DNA of 64,000 nucleotides, taken from Bacteroidota bacterium. GTDB taxonomy: Bacteria > Bacteroidota > Bacteroidia > Palsa-965. The position numbers and the translations under genes are program-made. The notes beneath the pieces are model-generated. The model saw nothing but the letters and a program-made list of their open reading frames with translations. It was not told the DNA's origin and did no database searches. The stretch spans positions 62,001-126,000 of the forward strand of contig JACQAM010000020.1 of the NCBI GenBank assembly GCA_016194975.1, given 5' to 3'. Positions 1 through 8,820 of this stretch are shown one piece after another (the stretch's first letter is position 1; every line of letters begins with the position of its first letter).

Positions 1-400
1 GAGTGTTCAGGAAAATTTTTCCAATGTCGGGTGAATTTGTTTCATATTCGAGCTTAACAGATTGTCCATCCACTTTAAAATCGAGCGAGTCAATCCAGCC
101 ATGATCTTTTTCACTCGCATAATGCATAAAAAGATCGCCGTCCTGCAGCAACTGTCGGCCGAGGGGAGTGTTGTCATCTTTGTAACCATTCGGCCAAAGA
201 TGCATGTAAATAAAAGTGAGCTGATCGGGAGAATTATTTTTATACATGATTGTTTCCTTCGCGTGCAATTCATCTTTGGTATCATCGAGAGAAACATGAA
301 TTTCGTAAGCAACGTCTTGCTGGAAATAAGCTTTCGCGGATGATTGTGCAGAAAAAATTGCCGGAAGAAAAAGAGAAGAGAGAAGTAATTTTGTTTTCAT
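1..400 (-). CDS. M1-family metallopeptidase-like secreted protein, 3' part outside window
   Basis: Only the first 133 codons are present; the gene runs off the left edge. It starts at an ATG (398-400) with a clear signal peptide (MKTKLLLSSLFLPAIFSAQ), followed by a region rich in aromatic residues reading YEIHVSLDDTKDELHAKE and IYMHLWPNGYKDDNTPLG. This matches, from memory of the family, the N-terminal beta-domain of Bacteroidota M1 (aminopeptidase N-like) enzymes, which cleave N-terminal residues of peptides in the periplasm or outside the cell. The zinc site (HExxH) would lie beyond the window, so catalytic competence cannot be judged. Assignment is by sequence style and is fairly confident at family level only. 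Confidence 0.7.
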   Translation of the reverse strand, partial: MKTKLLLSSLFLPAIFSAQSSAKAYFQQDVAYEIHVSLDDTKDELHAKETIMYKNNSPDQLTFIYMHLWPNGYKDDNTPLGRQLLQDGDLFMHYASEKDHGWIDSLDFKVDGQSVKLEYETNSPDIGKIFLNT

Positions 401-454
401 GTGTGGATGGAATTTAGCGCGGGTAAGACGCTTTGGGAATATCATTTGTTACAA

Positions 455-1657
455 TTATTTTACTGCAGAGGTTATCGGGTCAGGAAAAATTTTCGCGAGC
501 GCGTCAGTGAGCGCCTGCCCGCGAAGGTCACGGTCAATGTTGCGTCCTTCTTTATCGAGCAGGACAGTTTTCGGAATTCCCTGAAAATTATAAAGTGTGA
601 CCACGGATGATTGCCAGCGCATGAGATCGCTCACATGATACGGCCAGGTGAGTCCTTCTTTTTTTATTGCATCGGTCCAGTCTTTTTTATTGTCGTCGAG
701 TGAAACGCTGAAAACTTCAAAACCTTTGTCATGATATTTTTTATAATTCGCGACCACATTCGGAAGTTCGGCGCGGCAAGGCCCGCACCAAGACGCCCAG
801 AAATCGATGAGCACATATTTTCCGCGGAGTGAAGAAAGTTTGTAAGGATGTCCATCCGGATCATTGAGTTCAATATCGGGAGCAACTTGTCCTTTACAGA
901 GCGGGCGATAATGCTCCATCATTTTCCGCAACAATTCCACATTGGGAGTATTCTTGTATTTGGCTTCGAGAGCGGTTGTTACTTTTTCGTAATACGGAAA
1001 ATTATCATACGGATCCAGTAATCGAAGTGCGGGAATATTGGTGAAGGAAGAAACATCTTTGTCAATGAATGTTCGTATTTCGCCGGCGCCTTCTTCTTCC
1101 ACCGAATCGAGTTCTGCCTGTATGGTCATGATCTGGTCACCGTATTTTTTATCGAGATCAGGAATTTTAGTTGAATCTTTCAGCACACTCACCTGGAACT
1201 GAAAATCGGAAAGTACAGAATCATTCCTGTTCTGGAGCACTTCTCTTTTTTTCGAAAGTCTGGAAACGTAAGTGCTGAATTCATTGAACCGCTGCGATTC
1301 TTTTGAGCCGGAAGTTTTCCAGGTGTAGCCGAGATTTTTCGCATCGCCGGTGAGATGAACAGAATCGCCGGGCCCTGCAACGACGGTTGCGAATTGATGT
1401 GTATTCTTTCCAACATCAATATTGAAAAACCCTTCGTAAGGGACAGTGATATGAAATTCAAAAGCGCCCTGATCATCTGTTACAACGGAATCGATCACTT
1501 TCATTTCACTCTGGGAAACGTCAACAAAATAAAGTGTATCATTCTTGCAATTTGAAAAATTTCCATTGACAAAAAGATTTCCTTTTTTCTGTTCTTCGCT
1601 GCATGAAGCGATAAGGAACAGGAAAAAAACAAAAACGGGAGCTGAATTTTTTTTCAT
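455..1657 (-). CDS. TlpA-family thiol-disulfide oxidoreductase lipoprotein
   Basis: A 400-residue protein with a lipoprotein signal (LIASC, Cys19), a middle region like the DUF4369 domain that often precedes thioredoxin folds in Bacteroidota, and a C-terminal AhpC/TSA-TlpA thioredoxin domain. The redox motif WCGPC is visible near residue 290 within DFWASWCGPCRAELP, and the cis-proline region (GIPKTVLLD) follows. It probably reduces or exchanges disulfides in the periplasm, for example during cytochrome c maturation or stress. Its ATG overlaps the gatB stop by four bases (ATGA), so the two are likely translationally coupled although functionally unrelated. The exact substrate is unknown. Confidence 0.88.
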   Translation of the reverse strand: MKKNSAPVFVFFLFLIASCSEEQKKGNLFVNGNFSNCKNDTLYFVDVSQSEMKVIDSVVTDDQGAFEFHITVPYEGFFNIDVGKNTHQFATVVAGPGDSVHLTGDAKNLGYTWKTSGSKESQRFNEFSTYVSRLSKKREVLQNRNDSVLSDFQFQVSVLKDSTKIPDLDKKYGDQIMTIQAELDSVEEEGAGEIRTFIDKDVSSFTNIPALRLLDPYDNFPYYEKVTTALEAKYKNTPNVELLRKMMEHYRPLCKGQVAPDIELNDPDGHPYKLSSLRGKYVLIDFWASWCGPCRAELPNVVANYKKYHDKGFEVFSVSLDDNKKDWTDAIKKEGLTWPYHVSDLMRWQSSVVTLYNFQGIPKTVLLDKEGRNIDRDLRGQALTDALAKIFPDPITSAVK

Positions 1658-3117
1658 AGCTGTTCCTCCAGGATTTTTCTGAGTAATTCGTTTGTTGCTT
1701 TCGGATCTGCTTTTCCTTTGGAAAGTTTCATCACTTCACCCATGAACAACCCGAGAAGATTTGTTTTTCCGTTCCGGTATTCCGCTGCTTTCGCCGGATA
1801 TTTTGCGACGGCTTCTTTGATGATCCCGAGCAACGCATCACTGTCACTTTCCTGGACGAGATTATTTTCTTCTGCAAGCTGGAGCGGTGTTTTCGAAATT
1901 TCCTTTGTCATGAGTGGAAATATGCGCTGGCTCGCCATGGCGTGACTCACTTTCCCGGAATCGACGAGTGTAATAAGCGATGCGAGACGTTCAGTACTCA
2001 CAGGAAATTCTGAAATGTGCAGCGCATTTTCATTGAGAAAAGATTTCACCGGGCCCATTACCCAATTAGCAGCAGCTTTTGCATTCGAGGTGTGCTTCAG
2101 GATCTCTTCGAAAAAAAGTGCGATCTCTTTTGCATCCGTGAGTACGCCCGCATCATAATCCGACAGGTGAAGATCCTTTGTATATTTTTTAAAAAGTTCG
2201 CCGGGAAGCGGGGGGAGATTTTTTTTAGCTTTTGCAATTTCCTCCTGCGAAACGATCACCGGCTGAAGATCCGGTTCCGGAAAATAACGGTAGTCATTCG
2301 CATCTTCCTTGCTCCGGAGAGAAGACGTTGTTCCGGTTGTTGCGTCGAATGCGCGCGTGTCCTGCGCAACAATTCCTCCCGATTCGATGATATCGATCTG
2401 TCTTTTTATTTCATGTTCAATCGCGCGTTTCACATTGCTGATCGAATTCATATTTTTCACTTCCACTTTCCTTCCGAATTTTTCCGCACCTTTTATGCGC
2501 ACGGAAACATTCGCATCACAACGCAGACTTCCTTCTTCCATATTTCCATCGCAGATGTCGAGATAGCGAACCAGGCGCCGGACCTCTGTGAGATATTTGT
2601 AAGCTTCGTCGGCAGAACGTAATTCCGGTTCACTCACAACTTCCAGCAAAGGTGTTCCTGCACGATTAAGATCAACAAGTGTATCTGTTGGATCAGTATC
2701 GTGCATACTTTTTCCGGCATCTTCTTCCATGTGAATCCGGTGAATGCCTATCTGTTTTTCACTTCCGTCAGAATTTTTTATGTGAATGAATCCATTCGTG
2801 CAGATCGGAGTTTTATCCTGCGTGACCTGGTATCCTTTCGGAAGGTCGGCGTAGAAATAATTTTTCCGCGCGTACTCGTTGCGCTCGCGTATAGTGCAAT
2901 GCGTAGCGAGGCCAAGGCGGATAGCAAATTCGATCACGCGATGATTACTCATCGGGAGTGTTCCCGGCAAACCAAGTGTAAGCGGACTGACCAGTGTATT
3001 GGGCATGGCGCCATATTCGACAGCATCGGATGCATACGCTTTACTTTTTGTAAGCAGTTGCGTATGCACTTCAAGCCCGATCACCGGCTCATATTTGTCG
3101 TAAATGGAATCGGCCAT
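1654..3117 (-). CDS. gatB: Asp-tRNA(Asn)/Glu-tRNA(Gln) amidotransferase subunit B
   Basis: GatB recognises misacylated Glu-tRNA(Gln) or Asp-tRNA(Asn) and, with GatA and GatC, converts the amino acid to Gln or Asn. The 487-residue length is normal. The N-terminal signature PVIGLEVHTQL begins at residue 12, the kinase-like cradle contains LDLNRAGTPL-type sequence (VDLNRAGTPLLEVVSEPE), and the C-terminal YqeY-like tail ends in NELLRKILEEQL. The ATG at 3117 is the natural start (MADSIYDKYEPV). No gatA or gatC lies in the window. It is the first gene of a two-gene unit with the TlpA-type lipoprotein gene. Confidence 0.97.
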   Translation of the reverse strand: MADSIYDKYEPVIGLEVHTQLLTKSKAYASDAVEYGAMPNTLVSPLTLGLPGTLPMSNHRVIEFAIRLGLATHCTIRERNEYARKNYFYADLPKGYQVTQDKTPICTNGFIHIKNSDGSEKQIGIHRIHMEEDAGKSMHDTDPTDTLVDLNRAGTPLLEVVSEPELRSADEAYKYLTEVRRLVRYLDICDGNMEEGSLRCDANVSVRIKGAEKFGRKVEVKNMNSISNVKRAIEHEIKRQIDIIESGGIVAQDTRAFDATTGTTSSLRSKEDANDYRYFPEPDLQPVIVSQEEIAKAKKNLPPLPGELFKKYTKDLHLSDYDAGVLTDAKEIALFFEEILKHTSNAKAAANWVMGPVKSFLNENALHISEFPVSTERLASLITLVDSGKVSHAMASQRIFPLMTKEISKTPLQLAEENNLVQESDSDALLGIIKEAVAKYPAKAAEYRNGKTNLLGLFMGEVMKLSKGKADPKATNELLRKILEEQL

Positions 3118-3305
3118 GTTTCTTTCTGGAAATAACGCGAAGTTGACAGGCGAAATTACATAAAAAGGGGGGTAAAAGTTGTTTAAAAATGTTATGAGGC
3201 ATTCAGCCGGTATGTCCTGATTGGTTGCTGGAGCGGGTAAAAATAATTGTTAAATATAGATAACAAAAAAATAAAAAAATGATATTTATATATATCAAAA
3301 AGTAG

Positions 3306-3313
3306 TATATTTG
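3306..3313 (+). promoter_or_regulatory. Candidate -7 promoter element (TATATTTG)
   Basis: TATATTTG matches the Bacteroidota -7 consensus TAnnTTTG and lies 22 bases before the ATG of the AAA ATPase gene, in the very AT-rich divergent space between gatB and that gene. No convincing TTG -33 element is seen at the usual distance, so only the -7 half is supported. The rest of the 218-base gap shows no gene or RNA. Confidence 0.45.
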
Positions 3314-3335
3314 TTTTGTATAAATAACACATACA

Positions 3336-4529
3336 ATGCAGGAGCTTTTTGAAATCCAGGCGCGCCTCATAGAAGATCTGCCTGGCGTGCCGGATCGTTA
3401 CATTGCCGGAAGTATCAACTGGAAGCACCGGCTGATCCTTGTCAAAGGGTCGCGTGGTGTGGGGAAGACCACTTTACTGCTTCGGCAACTCCATCGCCAG
3501 TTCGGGGAAAGCCGCAAAGGATTATACGTTTCACTCGACAATCTCTGGTTTTCCGAAAATCGTCTCGTGGATCTTGCTGATGATCTTTATAAAAAAGGAG
3601 GCACGCATCTTTTTGTGGATGAAGTGCACAAATACCCCAATTGGTCGCAGCACCTGAAAAATATTTACGATTCTTATCCGAAACTGCATGTGGTAGCGAC
3701 TGGTTCTTCCATCCTCGAATTACTGAAAGGTAATGCAGACCTGAGCAGAAGAGCTGTGGTCTATGATATGCACGGGCTTTCATTCCGTGAATTTCTTCAA
3801 TTGAAAACCGGTGAAAAATTCGATGCCATATCATTGAAGGACCTGATCAGGAATCATGTTGCGATCTCCCGGAAGATATGCGCTAAGATCAGGCCACTGG
3901 AATTTTTCAACGATTACCTGAAGCACGGATATTATCCTTTTTTTATGGAAGGAACGGATGCCTATTACACACGATTGAACAATGTGATCAACACTTCACT
4001 TGAAACAGATATTGTGCTGTGCAGGCACGTGGATCCATCCTACATCATAAAACTAAAACGATTACTGTACATGGTAGCACTTGCGCCACCGATGCAACCG
4101 AATCTTTTAAAACTGAGTAGTACCATTGAAGTTTCGAGGCAAACCATTTTGCAATACTTCGATCACCTTGCTGATGCGAAACTTTTTTCGTTGCTGCGTG
4201 AATCAAAAAAAGGTTACGGCACCATGACCAAACCCGAAAAGATATATTTACAAAACACCAATCTCTCCTATTGCATTTCGAAGGAAGGTGCGAACGCAGG
4301 AAATCTAAGGGAAACATTTTTCATTAACCAGGTATCATCGCATCATAAAGTGGAAGCGCCACAGGATGGAGATTTTATCGTTGACGGGCATTTTACATTT
4401 GAAGTAGGAGGGAAGAACAAAGACCGGAAGCAGGTGAAAGGAATAAAAAATTCTTTTTTAGCACTCGATAACATCGAATACGGTTCGGGTGACAGAATAC
4501 CACTGTGGCTTTTCGGATTTTTTTATTGA
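3336..4529 (+). CDS. AAA-family ATPase with C-terminal DUF4143-like domain
   Basis: A 397-residue ATPase of the AAA_14/DUF4143 type. The Walker A loop GSRGVGKTT is at about residues 38-46 and the Walker B-like LFVDEVHKYP at about 92-101, followed by an arginine-containing sensor stretch (VVATGSSILELLKG). The C-terminal half has a winged-helix-like segment (VSRQTILQYFDHL) and a nuclease-fold-like end typical of DUF4143. Members are scattered across bacteria as single genes and their role is not established; proposals include DNA-related or defence functions. It is transcribed alone, divergent from gatB and convergent with acylphosphatase, as expected for a mobile accessory gene. Confidence 0.85.
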   Translation: MQELFEIQARLIEDLPGVPDRYIAGSINWKHRLILVKGSRGVGKTTLLLRQLHRQFGESRKGLYVSLDNLWFSENRLVDLADDLYKKGGTHLFVDEVHKYPNWSQHLKNIYDSYPKLHVVATGSSILELLKGNADLSRRAVVYDMHGLSFREFLQLKTGEKFDAISLKDLIRNHVAISRKICAKIRPLEFFNDYLKHGYYPFFMEGTDAYYTRLNNVINTSLETDIVLCRHVDPSYIIKLKRLLYMVALAPPMQPNLLKLSSTIEVSRQTILQYFDHLADAKLFSLLRESKKGYGTMTKPEKIYLQNTNLSYCISKEGANAGNLRETFFINQVSSHHKVEAPQDGDFIVDGHFTFEVGGKNKDRKQVKGIKNSFLALDNIEYGSGDRIPLWLFGFFY

Positions 4530-4585
4530 TGAAGGAGCGCAAGCAGCGCACGAAATGAGATTCGGATTTGAAAAAGTTCTGGAAA

Positions 4586-4855
4586 TTATTTCAGAATGAA
4601 AAAATCATCCTGTGCTGTGAATGAAATTTCATCCACCACAATTTCTTTCACTACCGCGCGCTCAGGCCCGCGCCTGCACCACACGAGAAATTCTTCCAAC
4701 TGCTTTTCATTTCCCTGTGCTTCCAGGTAAACACTTCCATCTTTCTCATTGCGCACAAACCCGGTAAGGCCGATCTGTTTCGCTTTTGTTGCTGTGGACG
4801 CGCGGAAAAAAACGCCCTGTACTTTTCCCGTTACGTGAATGGAAAGACGTTTCAT
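4586..4855 (-). CDS. acyP: Acylphosphatase
   Basis: Small cytosolic enzyme hydrolysing carboxyl-phosphate bonds such as acetyl phosphate or 1,3-bisphosphoglycerate. The protein is 89 residues, the usual family size. The catalytic Arg lies in GVFFR and the catalytic Asn in GFVRN, with the phosphate-binding loop GKVQGVFFR between strands. I chose the ATG at 4853-4855 (MKRLSIHVTG); an upstream TTG at 4870 would create a TTGA overlap with the preceding gene, but the added residues are not part of the family. It lies 11 bases after the stop of the secreted protein gene upstream and is probably co-transcribed. Confidence 0.95.
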   Translation of the reverse strand: MKRLSIHVTGKVQGVFFRASTATKAKQIGLTGFVRNEKDGSVYLEAQGNEKQLEEFLVWCRRGPERAVVKEIVVDEISFTAQDDFFILK

Positions 4856-4866
4856 TTTTTGAAATT

Positions 4867-5994
4867 TCAATTGAATTCGGAAGTGGAAATAATCTCCTTC
4901 ACCAATTGATCGAGCACATCAATGGAAGGACTGTGTTCCGGCACAATGAACTGGAAAACCATTCCTTTCGAATTTCCCCACGTACGTTGCAGGTAATACC
5001 GCCTGATATAAAGGTTGTGATCGAGATCGTGCGCCGTATAAACAGCACCGATGCGATAAATATTCTGTTCATTGCCAACAGAAATTTTTGCAATGGGTTC
5101 ATTCGAGATCGTGATGATGCTGTCTCCTTCCGCAAGATAGTCGCGCATGTCCTGGTCGGCGGCTTTCGAAAATTCCACGCTTCCTGTCGATGGCAATTCT
5201 GCAATGATCACCGAATAATCTCCCGCGCGCGCATCGGAATACCAGAAACGCACAACAGCAGAATCTTCATCGACTCGCATGCCGTTCGTCATACAGCATT
5301 TCCATTTATATATTTCATTGCTGTAACCAAGCTCTCCCATTTTACAATTCAATGAAACAGAAAGATCGCAGGGTTCGAATTCTTCCTGCGTTTTTCCTCT
5401 CTGGTAAACAATGAAGTTGTCGAAAAGAAGATGTTGCCTTCCTCCGATATAAATTCCGAAAAAAGTTCCGTAAGGAGCCATGAAGTCAATTGTTTTTACT
5501 ACAAGTTCATTGATGCAGAGATTCAGTTTCATTTTCCCGTTCACATTCACTGCATTCACACGAAGCCAGTTCACGCCTTTCACATTGATAAATGAATTAG
5601 GAGTAGGAGCAATGATCTCTTTCCAAACATTGTTCGTTTGCATTTTAAATCCGTATCGCCCGTCGCCGGTAATGTAAAATGCAAAATAATTATTCACGTC
5701 GCCGGCTCCCCAGCACAAACCGTACGGAATATTCGCCGCACCTGAAATATAACCTGTGCTGATCTCGGCGCGGAATGGTTTCATGGAATCGATCACCGCT
5801 CCTTTTGCATCGAGAAAATCTCCGTCATATTTTATTTCCGCATCCAGTTGCCCCGAATCAATATAAACTTTTGCCGAATCATCATTCCTCGTGAGCCAAC
5901 CGCTGCTGTTGTCGTCGAACCCGTCGAATGCGCTGAATTGTGCGTGAATGAATGTTGTACTGAAAAGAAGGAAAACGAGAAATATTTTTTTCAC
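4867..5994 (-). CDS. Secreted protein with concanavalin/lectin-like domain
   Basis: A 375-residue protein with a signal peptide (MKKIFLVFLLFSTTFIHAQ). Residues about 20-200 read like a LamG or family-16-type beta-sandwich: FDGFDDNSSGW, an aromatic-rich core YFAFYITGDGRYGFKM, and HLLFDNFIVYQRG ending the sandwich. The C-terminal 170 residues are unrecognised. No T9SS sorting tail or lipobox is evident. The start is GTG (5992-5994): no ATG is available upstream in frame near the signal peptide. A perfect TATCTTTG element lies only four bases upstream, which would give a leaderless transcript. Function unknown; binding of glycans is an inference from fold. Confidence 0.7.
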   Translation of the reverse strand: MKKIFLVFLLFSTTFIHAQFSAFDGFDDNSSGWLTRNDDSAKVYIDSGQLDAEIKYDGDFLDAKGAVIDSMKPFRAEISTGYISGAANIPYGLCWGAGDVNNYFAFYITGDGRYGFKMQTNNVWKEIIAPTPNSFINVKGVNWLRVNAVNVNGKMKLNLCINELVVKTIDFMAPYGTFFGIYIGGRQHLLFDNFIVYQRGKTQEEFEPCDLSVSLNCKMGELGYSNEIYKWKCCMTNGMRVDEDSAVVRFWYSDARAGDYSVIIAELPSTGSVEFSKAADQDMRDYLAEGDSIITISNEPIAKISVGNEQNIYRIGAVYTAHDLDHNLYIRRYYLQRTWGNSKGMVFQFIVPEHSPSIDVLDQLVKEIISTSEFN

Positions 5995-5998
5995 GATG

Positions 5999-6006
5999 CA
6001 AAGATA
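5999..6006 (-). promoter_or_regulatory. -7 promoter element next to a GTG start (leaderless candidate)
   Basis: On the minus strand the sequence is TATCTTTG, a perfect TAnnTTTG match, and the GTG start codon of the lectin-fold protein begins after only four more bases. Transcription starting about seven bases after this element would begin at the start codon itself. No clear TTG -33 box is seen. Confidence 0.45.
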
Positions 6007-6061
6007 CGTTTTGTGAGAGACGAAGATGTTTTGTTAGGGTTGCTGCAACGATCGGACCATT

Positions 6062-7135
6062 TCAAAATAATTTCATCTGCGCATCGCCCGCGCGAGGATC
6101 GAAAAGCGAAAGATCGTATTCGAATTTACTTTTCTCAGGGAAATACTTTGCTTTCGAAATTTTAAAAAGACGATTGATGCTTTTTGCAATTTCTCCTTCT
6201 CCGCGCATGCGCGTTCCGAAACGGCTGTCGTTGATCTGTCCTCCGTGCGTATCTTCAATTCCGTGCAGCACTTTCTGTTCGCGGTCGGGATAATTTTTTT
6301 TCAGCCAGTCTTTGAAAATAATCCTTACATCACCATTCAACCGCACGATCGTATAGCTCGCAGTGATCGCTCCTGCTTCAGAAGCAGCTTTCAGTACCTC
6401 CGGAATTTCGTGACTGTTCAATCCGTAAATGATGGGTGCAACCATCACACCAACAGGAATTCCCGCCTGGGAAAGTTGTTGCACGGTTTCAAATCGTTGT
6501 TTGTAAGAAGCAGTGCGCGGTTCCGTTTTCATTCTGAATTCTTCATCGACGCCGGTGATGCTGATCATGACGTGAACGAGTTTCAATTTTGCCATTTCTG
6601 AAAGAAGATCAAGATCCCGGCGAATGAGTGCATTTTTTGTAATCATTCCAACCGGGTGACGGAATTTCAAAAGCACTTCCAGCATCTTCCGCGTGATGCC
6701 TAACTTTCTTTCCACCGGCTGATAAATATCGGTGTTGCCTGCGAACATGATGGGTTCCGGAATTCTTTTTGGATTAGAAAGTTCTTTGGCAAGAATTTCT
6801 GCCGCATTTTCTTTCACAATTATTTTCCGTTCGAAATCAAGTCCCGCGCTGTAGCCCCAGTACGTATGCGTGTTGCGCGCATAACAGTACACGCACCCGT
6901 GCTCGCAACCCTGGTAAGGATTCATCGAGAGCCCCATGAGATCGGGACTGTTCACCTTGTTGATGATGGTTTTCGGATGCGTGAAAATAATTTCTGTTTT
7001 TTCGTCGAGCAAAAGCGGTTCATCGATCTGCTCGTAATGTTCCATCACACGTTCCTGTTTCAGAAAACGATTCTGTGGATTGATCTGTGCGCCGCGGCCG
7101 CGGAAATGATCACCGGATTTTTTTTCTTCGCTCAT
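6062..7135 (-). CDS. PA0069-family radical SAM protein
   Basis: A 357-residue radical SAM protein. The iron-sulfur cluster cysteines are C77, C81 and C84 in GCEHGCVYC, followed by YARNTHTYWGYSAG, which is characteristic of the PA0069/Rv2578c group related to spore photoproduct lyase (SplB). The N-terminus (FRGRGAQINPQNRF) is also typical. A DNA repair or modification role is suggested by the family but has not been shown as far as I know. The start ATG at 7135 is clear. A good promoter lies just upstream (7153-7184), and the gene is followed by a 67-base gap before the lectin-fold protein gene. Confidence 0.9.
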   Translation of the reverse strand: MSEEKKSGDHFRGRGAQINPQNRFLKQERVMEHYEQIDEPLLLDEKTEIIFTHPKTIINKVNSPDLMGLSMNPYQGCEHGCVYCYARNTHTYWGYSAGLDFERKIIVKENAAEILAKELSNPKRIPEPIMFAGNTDIYQPVERKLGITRKMLEVLLKFRHPVGMITKNALIRRDLDLLSEMAKLKLVHVMISITGVDEEFRMKTEPRTASYKQRFETVQQLSQAGIPVGVMVAPIIYGLNSHEIPEVLKAASEAGAITASYTIVRLNGDVRIIFKDWLKKNYPDREQKVLHGIEDTHGGQINDSRFGTRMRGEGEIAKSINRLFKISKAKYFPEKSKFEYDLSLFDPRAGDAQMKLF

Positions 7136-7152
7136 TCAAAAATAAATTCTTC

Positions 7153-7184
7153 GAAAAGTAATCCGGAAAATTGTGTGTTACAAA
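7153..7184 (-). promoter_or_regulatory. Promoter of the PA0069-type gene
   Basis: On the minus strand a TTTG (7181-7184) is followed after exactly 20 bases by TACTTTTC (7153-7160), which differs from the Bacteroidota -7 consensus TAnnTTTG only in its last base. The start codon is 17 bases downstream of the -7 element. Confidence 0.5.
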
Positions 7185-7210
7185 TAAAGCTAAATCACTT
7201 AGCAAAACCA

Positions 7211-7306
7211 ATCTGTGAATAATCTGCGAAATCTGTGGCAATTTTATTTCTATTCAGGAAAAGATTATTTCATATTGAAGAATTTTGCCACAGATTTGCA
7301 CGGATT
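7211..7306. repeat. Imperfect inverted repeat (ATCTGTGGCAA family)
   Basis: Left arm 7211-7243 contains ATCTGTGGCAATT and right arm 7282-7306 contains TTGCCACAGATTTGCACGG; the arms pair with small gaps around a roughly 40-base AT-rich loop. A second copy of the same design is at 17738-17829. Such arms built from repeated AATCTGTG/CACAGATT words are a familiar dispersed intergenic repeat in Bacteroidota. It lies between the divergent... more exactly between the radical SAM gene start and the stop of the DUF1573-like gene, where it could fold in RNA and act as a terminator or REP-like element. Confidence 0.7.
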
Positions 7307-7330
7307 AATTCTAAGATCAAAAATGTAAAA

Positions 7331-8707
7331 TCACTTCCCTTTCACTTCTCCTTTTACCCGGATCACTTTCGTAAAAAGTCCATTGGTACAATCCGCAGAA
7401 GTATAAGTGATGCTGATTGCTCTTTCAAAAATTCCGACATGCGTTGCATCGTAAATAAAAATCACCTGGAAATTTTCACCCGGCTGTATCGCATCTTTTT
7501 TCGAGCATCCTGCATGTGCGCCGTCGGATGTAGTTGCACCGGTAACTGTGATCGCCACCCCTGAATTATTTTTCATCGTGATCACGCGCTTGACCACTTT
7601 CACCGAGTCGTTTGAAATAGTTCCGTAGTCGATAGTTGCATCGACACCACTTACGAGAGAATTTTTTCCTTCCCATTTTCCATCCACTTCGCCAGCCATG
7701 TACACACTGAAACTATAAAAGAACGGCGAGAAGAGGATCGGAAATTCTTTTGTGAAATGCCCGGAATCTGCAAGCAAAGTATTGTAAGAAACTTTCACAG
7801 AAAAATTTTCTCCCGGCGCAATGCTGGTTTTATCGAACACAATGCAGGGATTGCCGGATTTCGATGCGTCGAGCGTAACGCTTCCTTTGTTGACGAATTT
7901 GAATTCGCCGGTTACAGTTGTTCCGCGTTTTTCATGACGGACAAAAAATGTATCGGGCCCCTGGAAGACAAGATTGGGGATGATCACACAGGAGAACTCC
8001 TGCGTCACAAAATCTTCCCGCCCTTTATCGGCATGAAAAAAGAAAGCAGGATTTCCACCATAATAAAAATTCATTTTTCCTTTCGAATTCCCATTTAGTT
8101 TTACTTCTACCGCTTTTCCGGGATCGACTTTCACCGGAAGTTTCATGGCGACGCTCAGCGTTGGTTCTGCAAAAGAAACAGAATCAACAGTGATCGTTTT
8201 TGTTCCGTTGTTCATGATCACGCAATTGAAATGTGCAAGATCTCCTTCTTTCACTTTGAAATTGTAGAGTTTGTTGTCATAATTTATCGTCACAGGATCT
8301 TTGTAAGTGCAATGCAGGGCAATGATCTCTGCACCCGTTCTTGAATTTGAAATTATTTTTATGCGTTCCACTGAAATTGTATTCCCTGTATAGATAATTG
8401 AAATTTCCCCGTACTGTCCGGGCTTGAGAGAATTGGGATAATGCACATTCGGTGTAGCGGGCAACCAGGCCGTATCATGTATCACCGCTTGCTGCGCCGT
8501 GGTAAAAACGAGATCTTTTTTTCCGGTGTTCAGGCAGCCGATCCTGATCTCGCGGAATTTTGAATAATCATAGGTTTTTGAAGAGCGCTCGAATTTAAAC
8601 GGAACCGTATCGAGCAAAACATCGTGGCGGTAAAGTTCCAGCGTCTGCGAATGAAGCGCGTTAAAAACGAAAAGAAAAAAAAGTGAAAAAGTGAACAGGG
8701 TTTTCAC
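7331..8707 (-). CDS. Secreted DUF1573-like immunoglobulin-fold protein
   Basis: A 458-residue protein with a signal peptide (ending ALHSQ) and repeated Ig/ASPM-like beta domains of the DUF1573 type: phrases such as FKFVNKGSVTLDASKSG, SIAPGENFSVKVSYNT and DAIQPGENFQVIFIYDAT recur, each with the 'new value minus defined by PG(E/K)' turn of the family. It ends in KVIRVKGEVKGK, with no T9SS tail. The start is GTG at 8705-8707, right at the signal peptide, since no in-frame ATG lies upstream. Role unknown; such proteins are periplasmic or surface structural domains. The neighbour upstream on the same strand is the choice-of-anchor B protein gene. Confidence 0.75.
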   Translation of the reverse strand: MKTLFTFSLFFLFVFNALHSQTLELYRHDVLLDTVPFKFERSSKTYDYSKFREIRIGCLNTGKKDLVFTTAQQAVIHDTAWLPATPNVHYPNSLKPGQYGEISIIYTGNTISVERIKIISNSRTGAEIIALHCTYKDPVTINYDNKLYNFKVKEGDLAHFNCVIMNNGTKTITVDSVSFAEPTLSVAMKLPVKVDPGKAVEVKLNGNSKGKMNFYYGGNPAFFFHADKGREDFVTQEFSCVIIPNLVFQGPDTFFVRHEKRGTTVTGEFKFVNKGSVTLDASKSGNPCIVFDKTSIAPGENFSVKVSYNTLLADSGHFTKEFPILFSPFFYSFSVYMAGEVDGKWEGKNSLVSGVDATIDYGTISNDSVKVVKRVITMKNNSGVAITVTGATTSDGAHAGCSKKDAIQPGENFQVIFIYDATHVGIFERAISITYTSADCTNGLFTKVIRVKGEVKGK

Positions 8708-8768
8708 ACAATAAAAATATGCAATAAATAGGGATTGTTGAATACGTATAGTATTGAGTATTGAGTAC

Positions 8769-8809
8769 TGGGTTATGAGTTTTTTTCTTAATAAATTGCC
8801 AATAACCCA
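8769..8809 (-). terminator. Weak hairpin after the choice-of-anchor B gene
   Basis: TGGGTTAT (8769-8776) pairs with ATAACCCA (8802-8809) around a 25-base loop in the 113-base gap downstream of the gene ending at 8821. There is no U-run after the stem on the minus strand, so termination is only a possibility. Confidence 0.3.
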
Positions 8810-8820
8810 TAACTCACAAC

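Noticed and set aside
2017-2622. Long rightward reading frame opposite gatB (about 200 codons)
   Set aside because: It is the complement of conserved gatB sequence, has no start context and no protein-like pattern.
4856-4870. TTG start 15 bases upstream for acylphosphatase
   Set aside because: The family begins at the ATG at 4855, and the extra residues KFQKM have no support.
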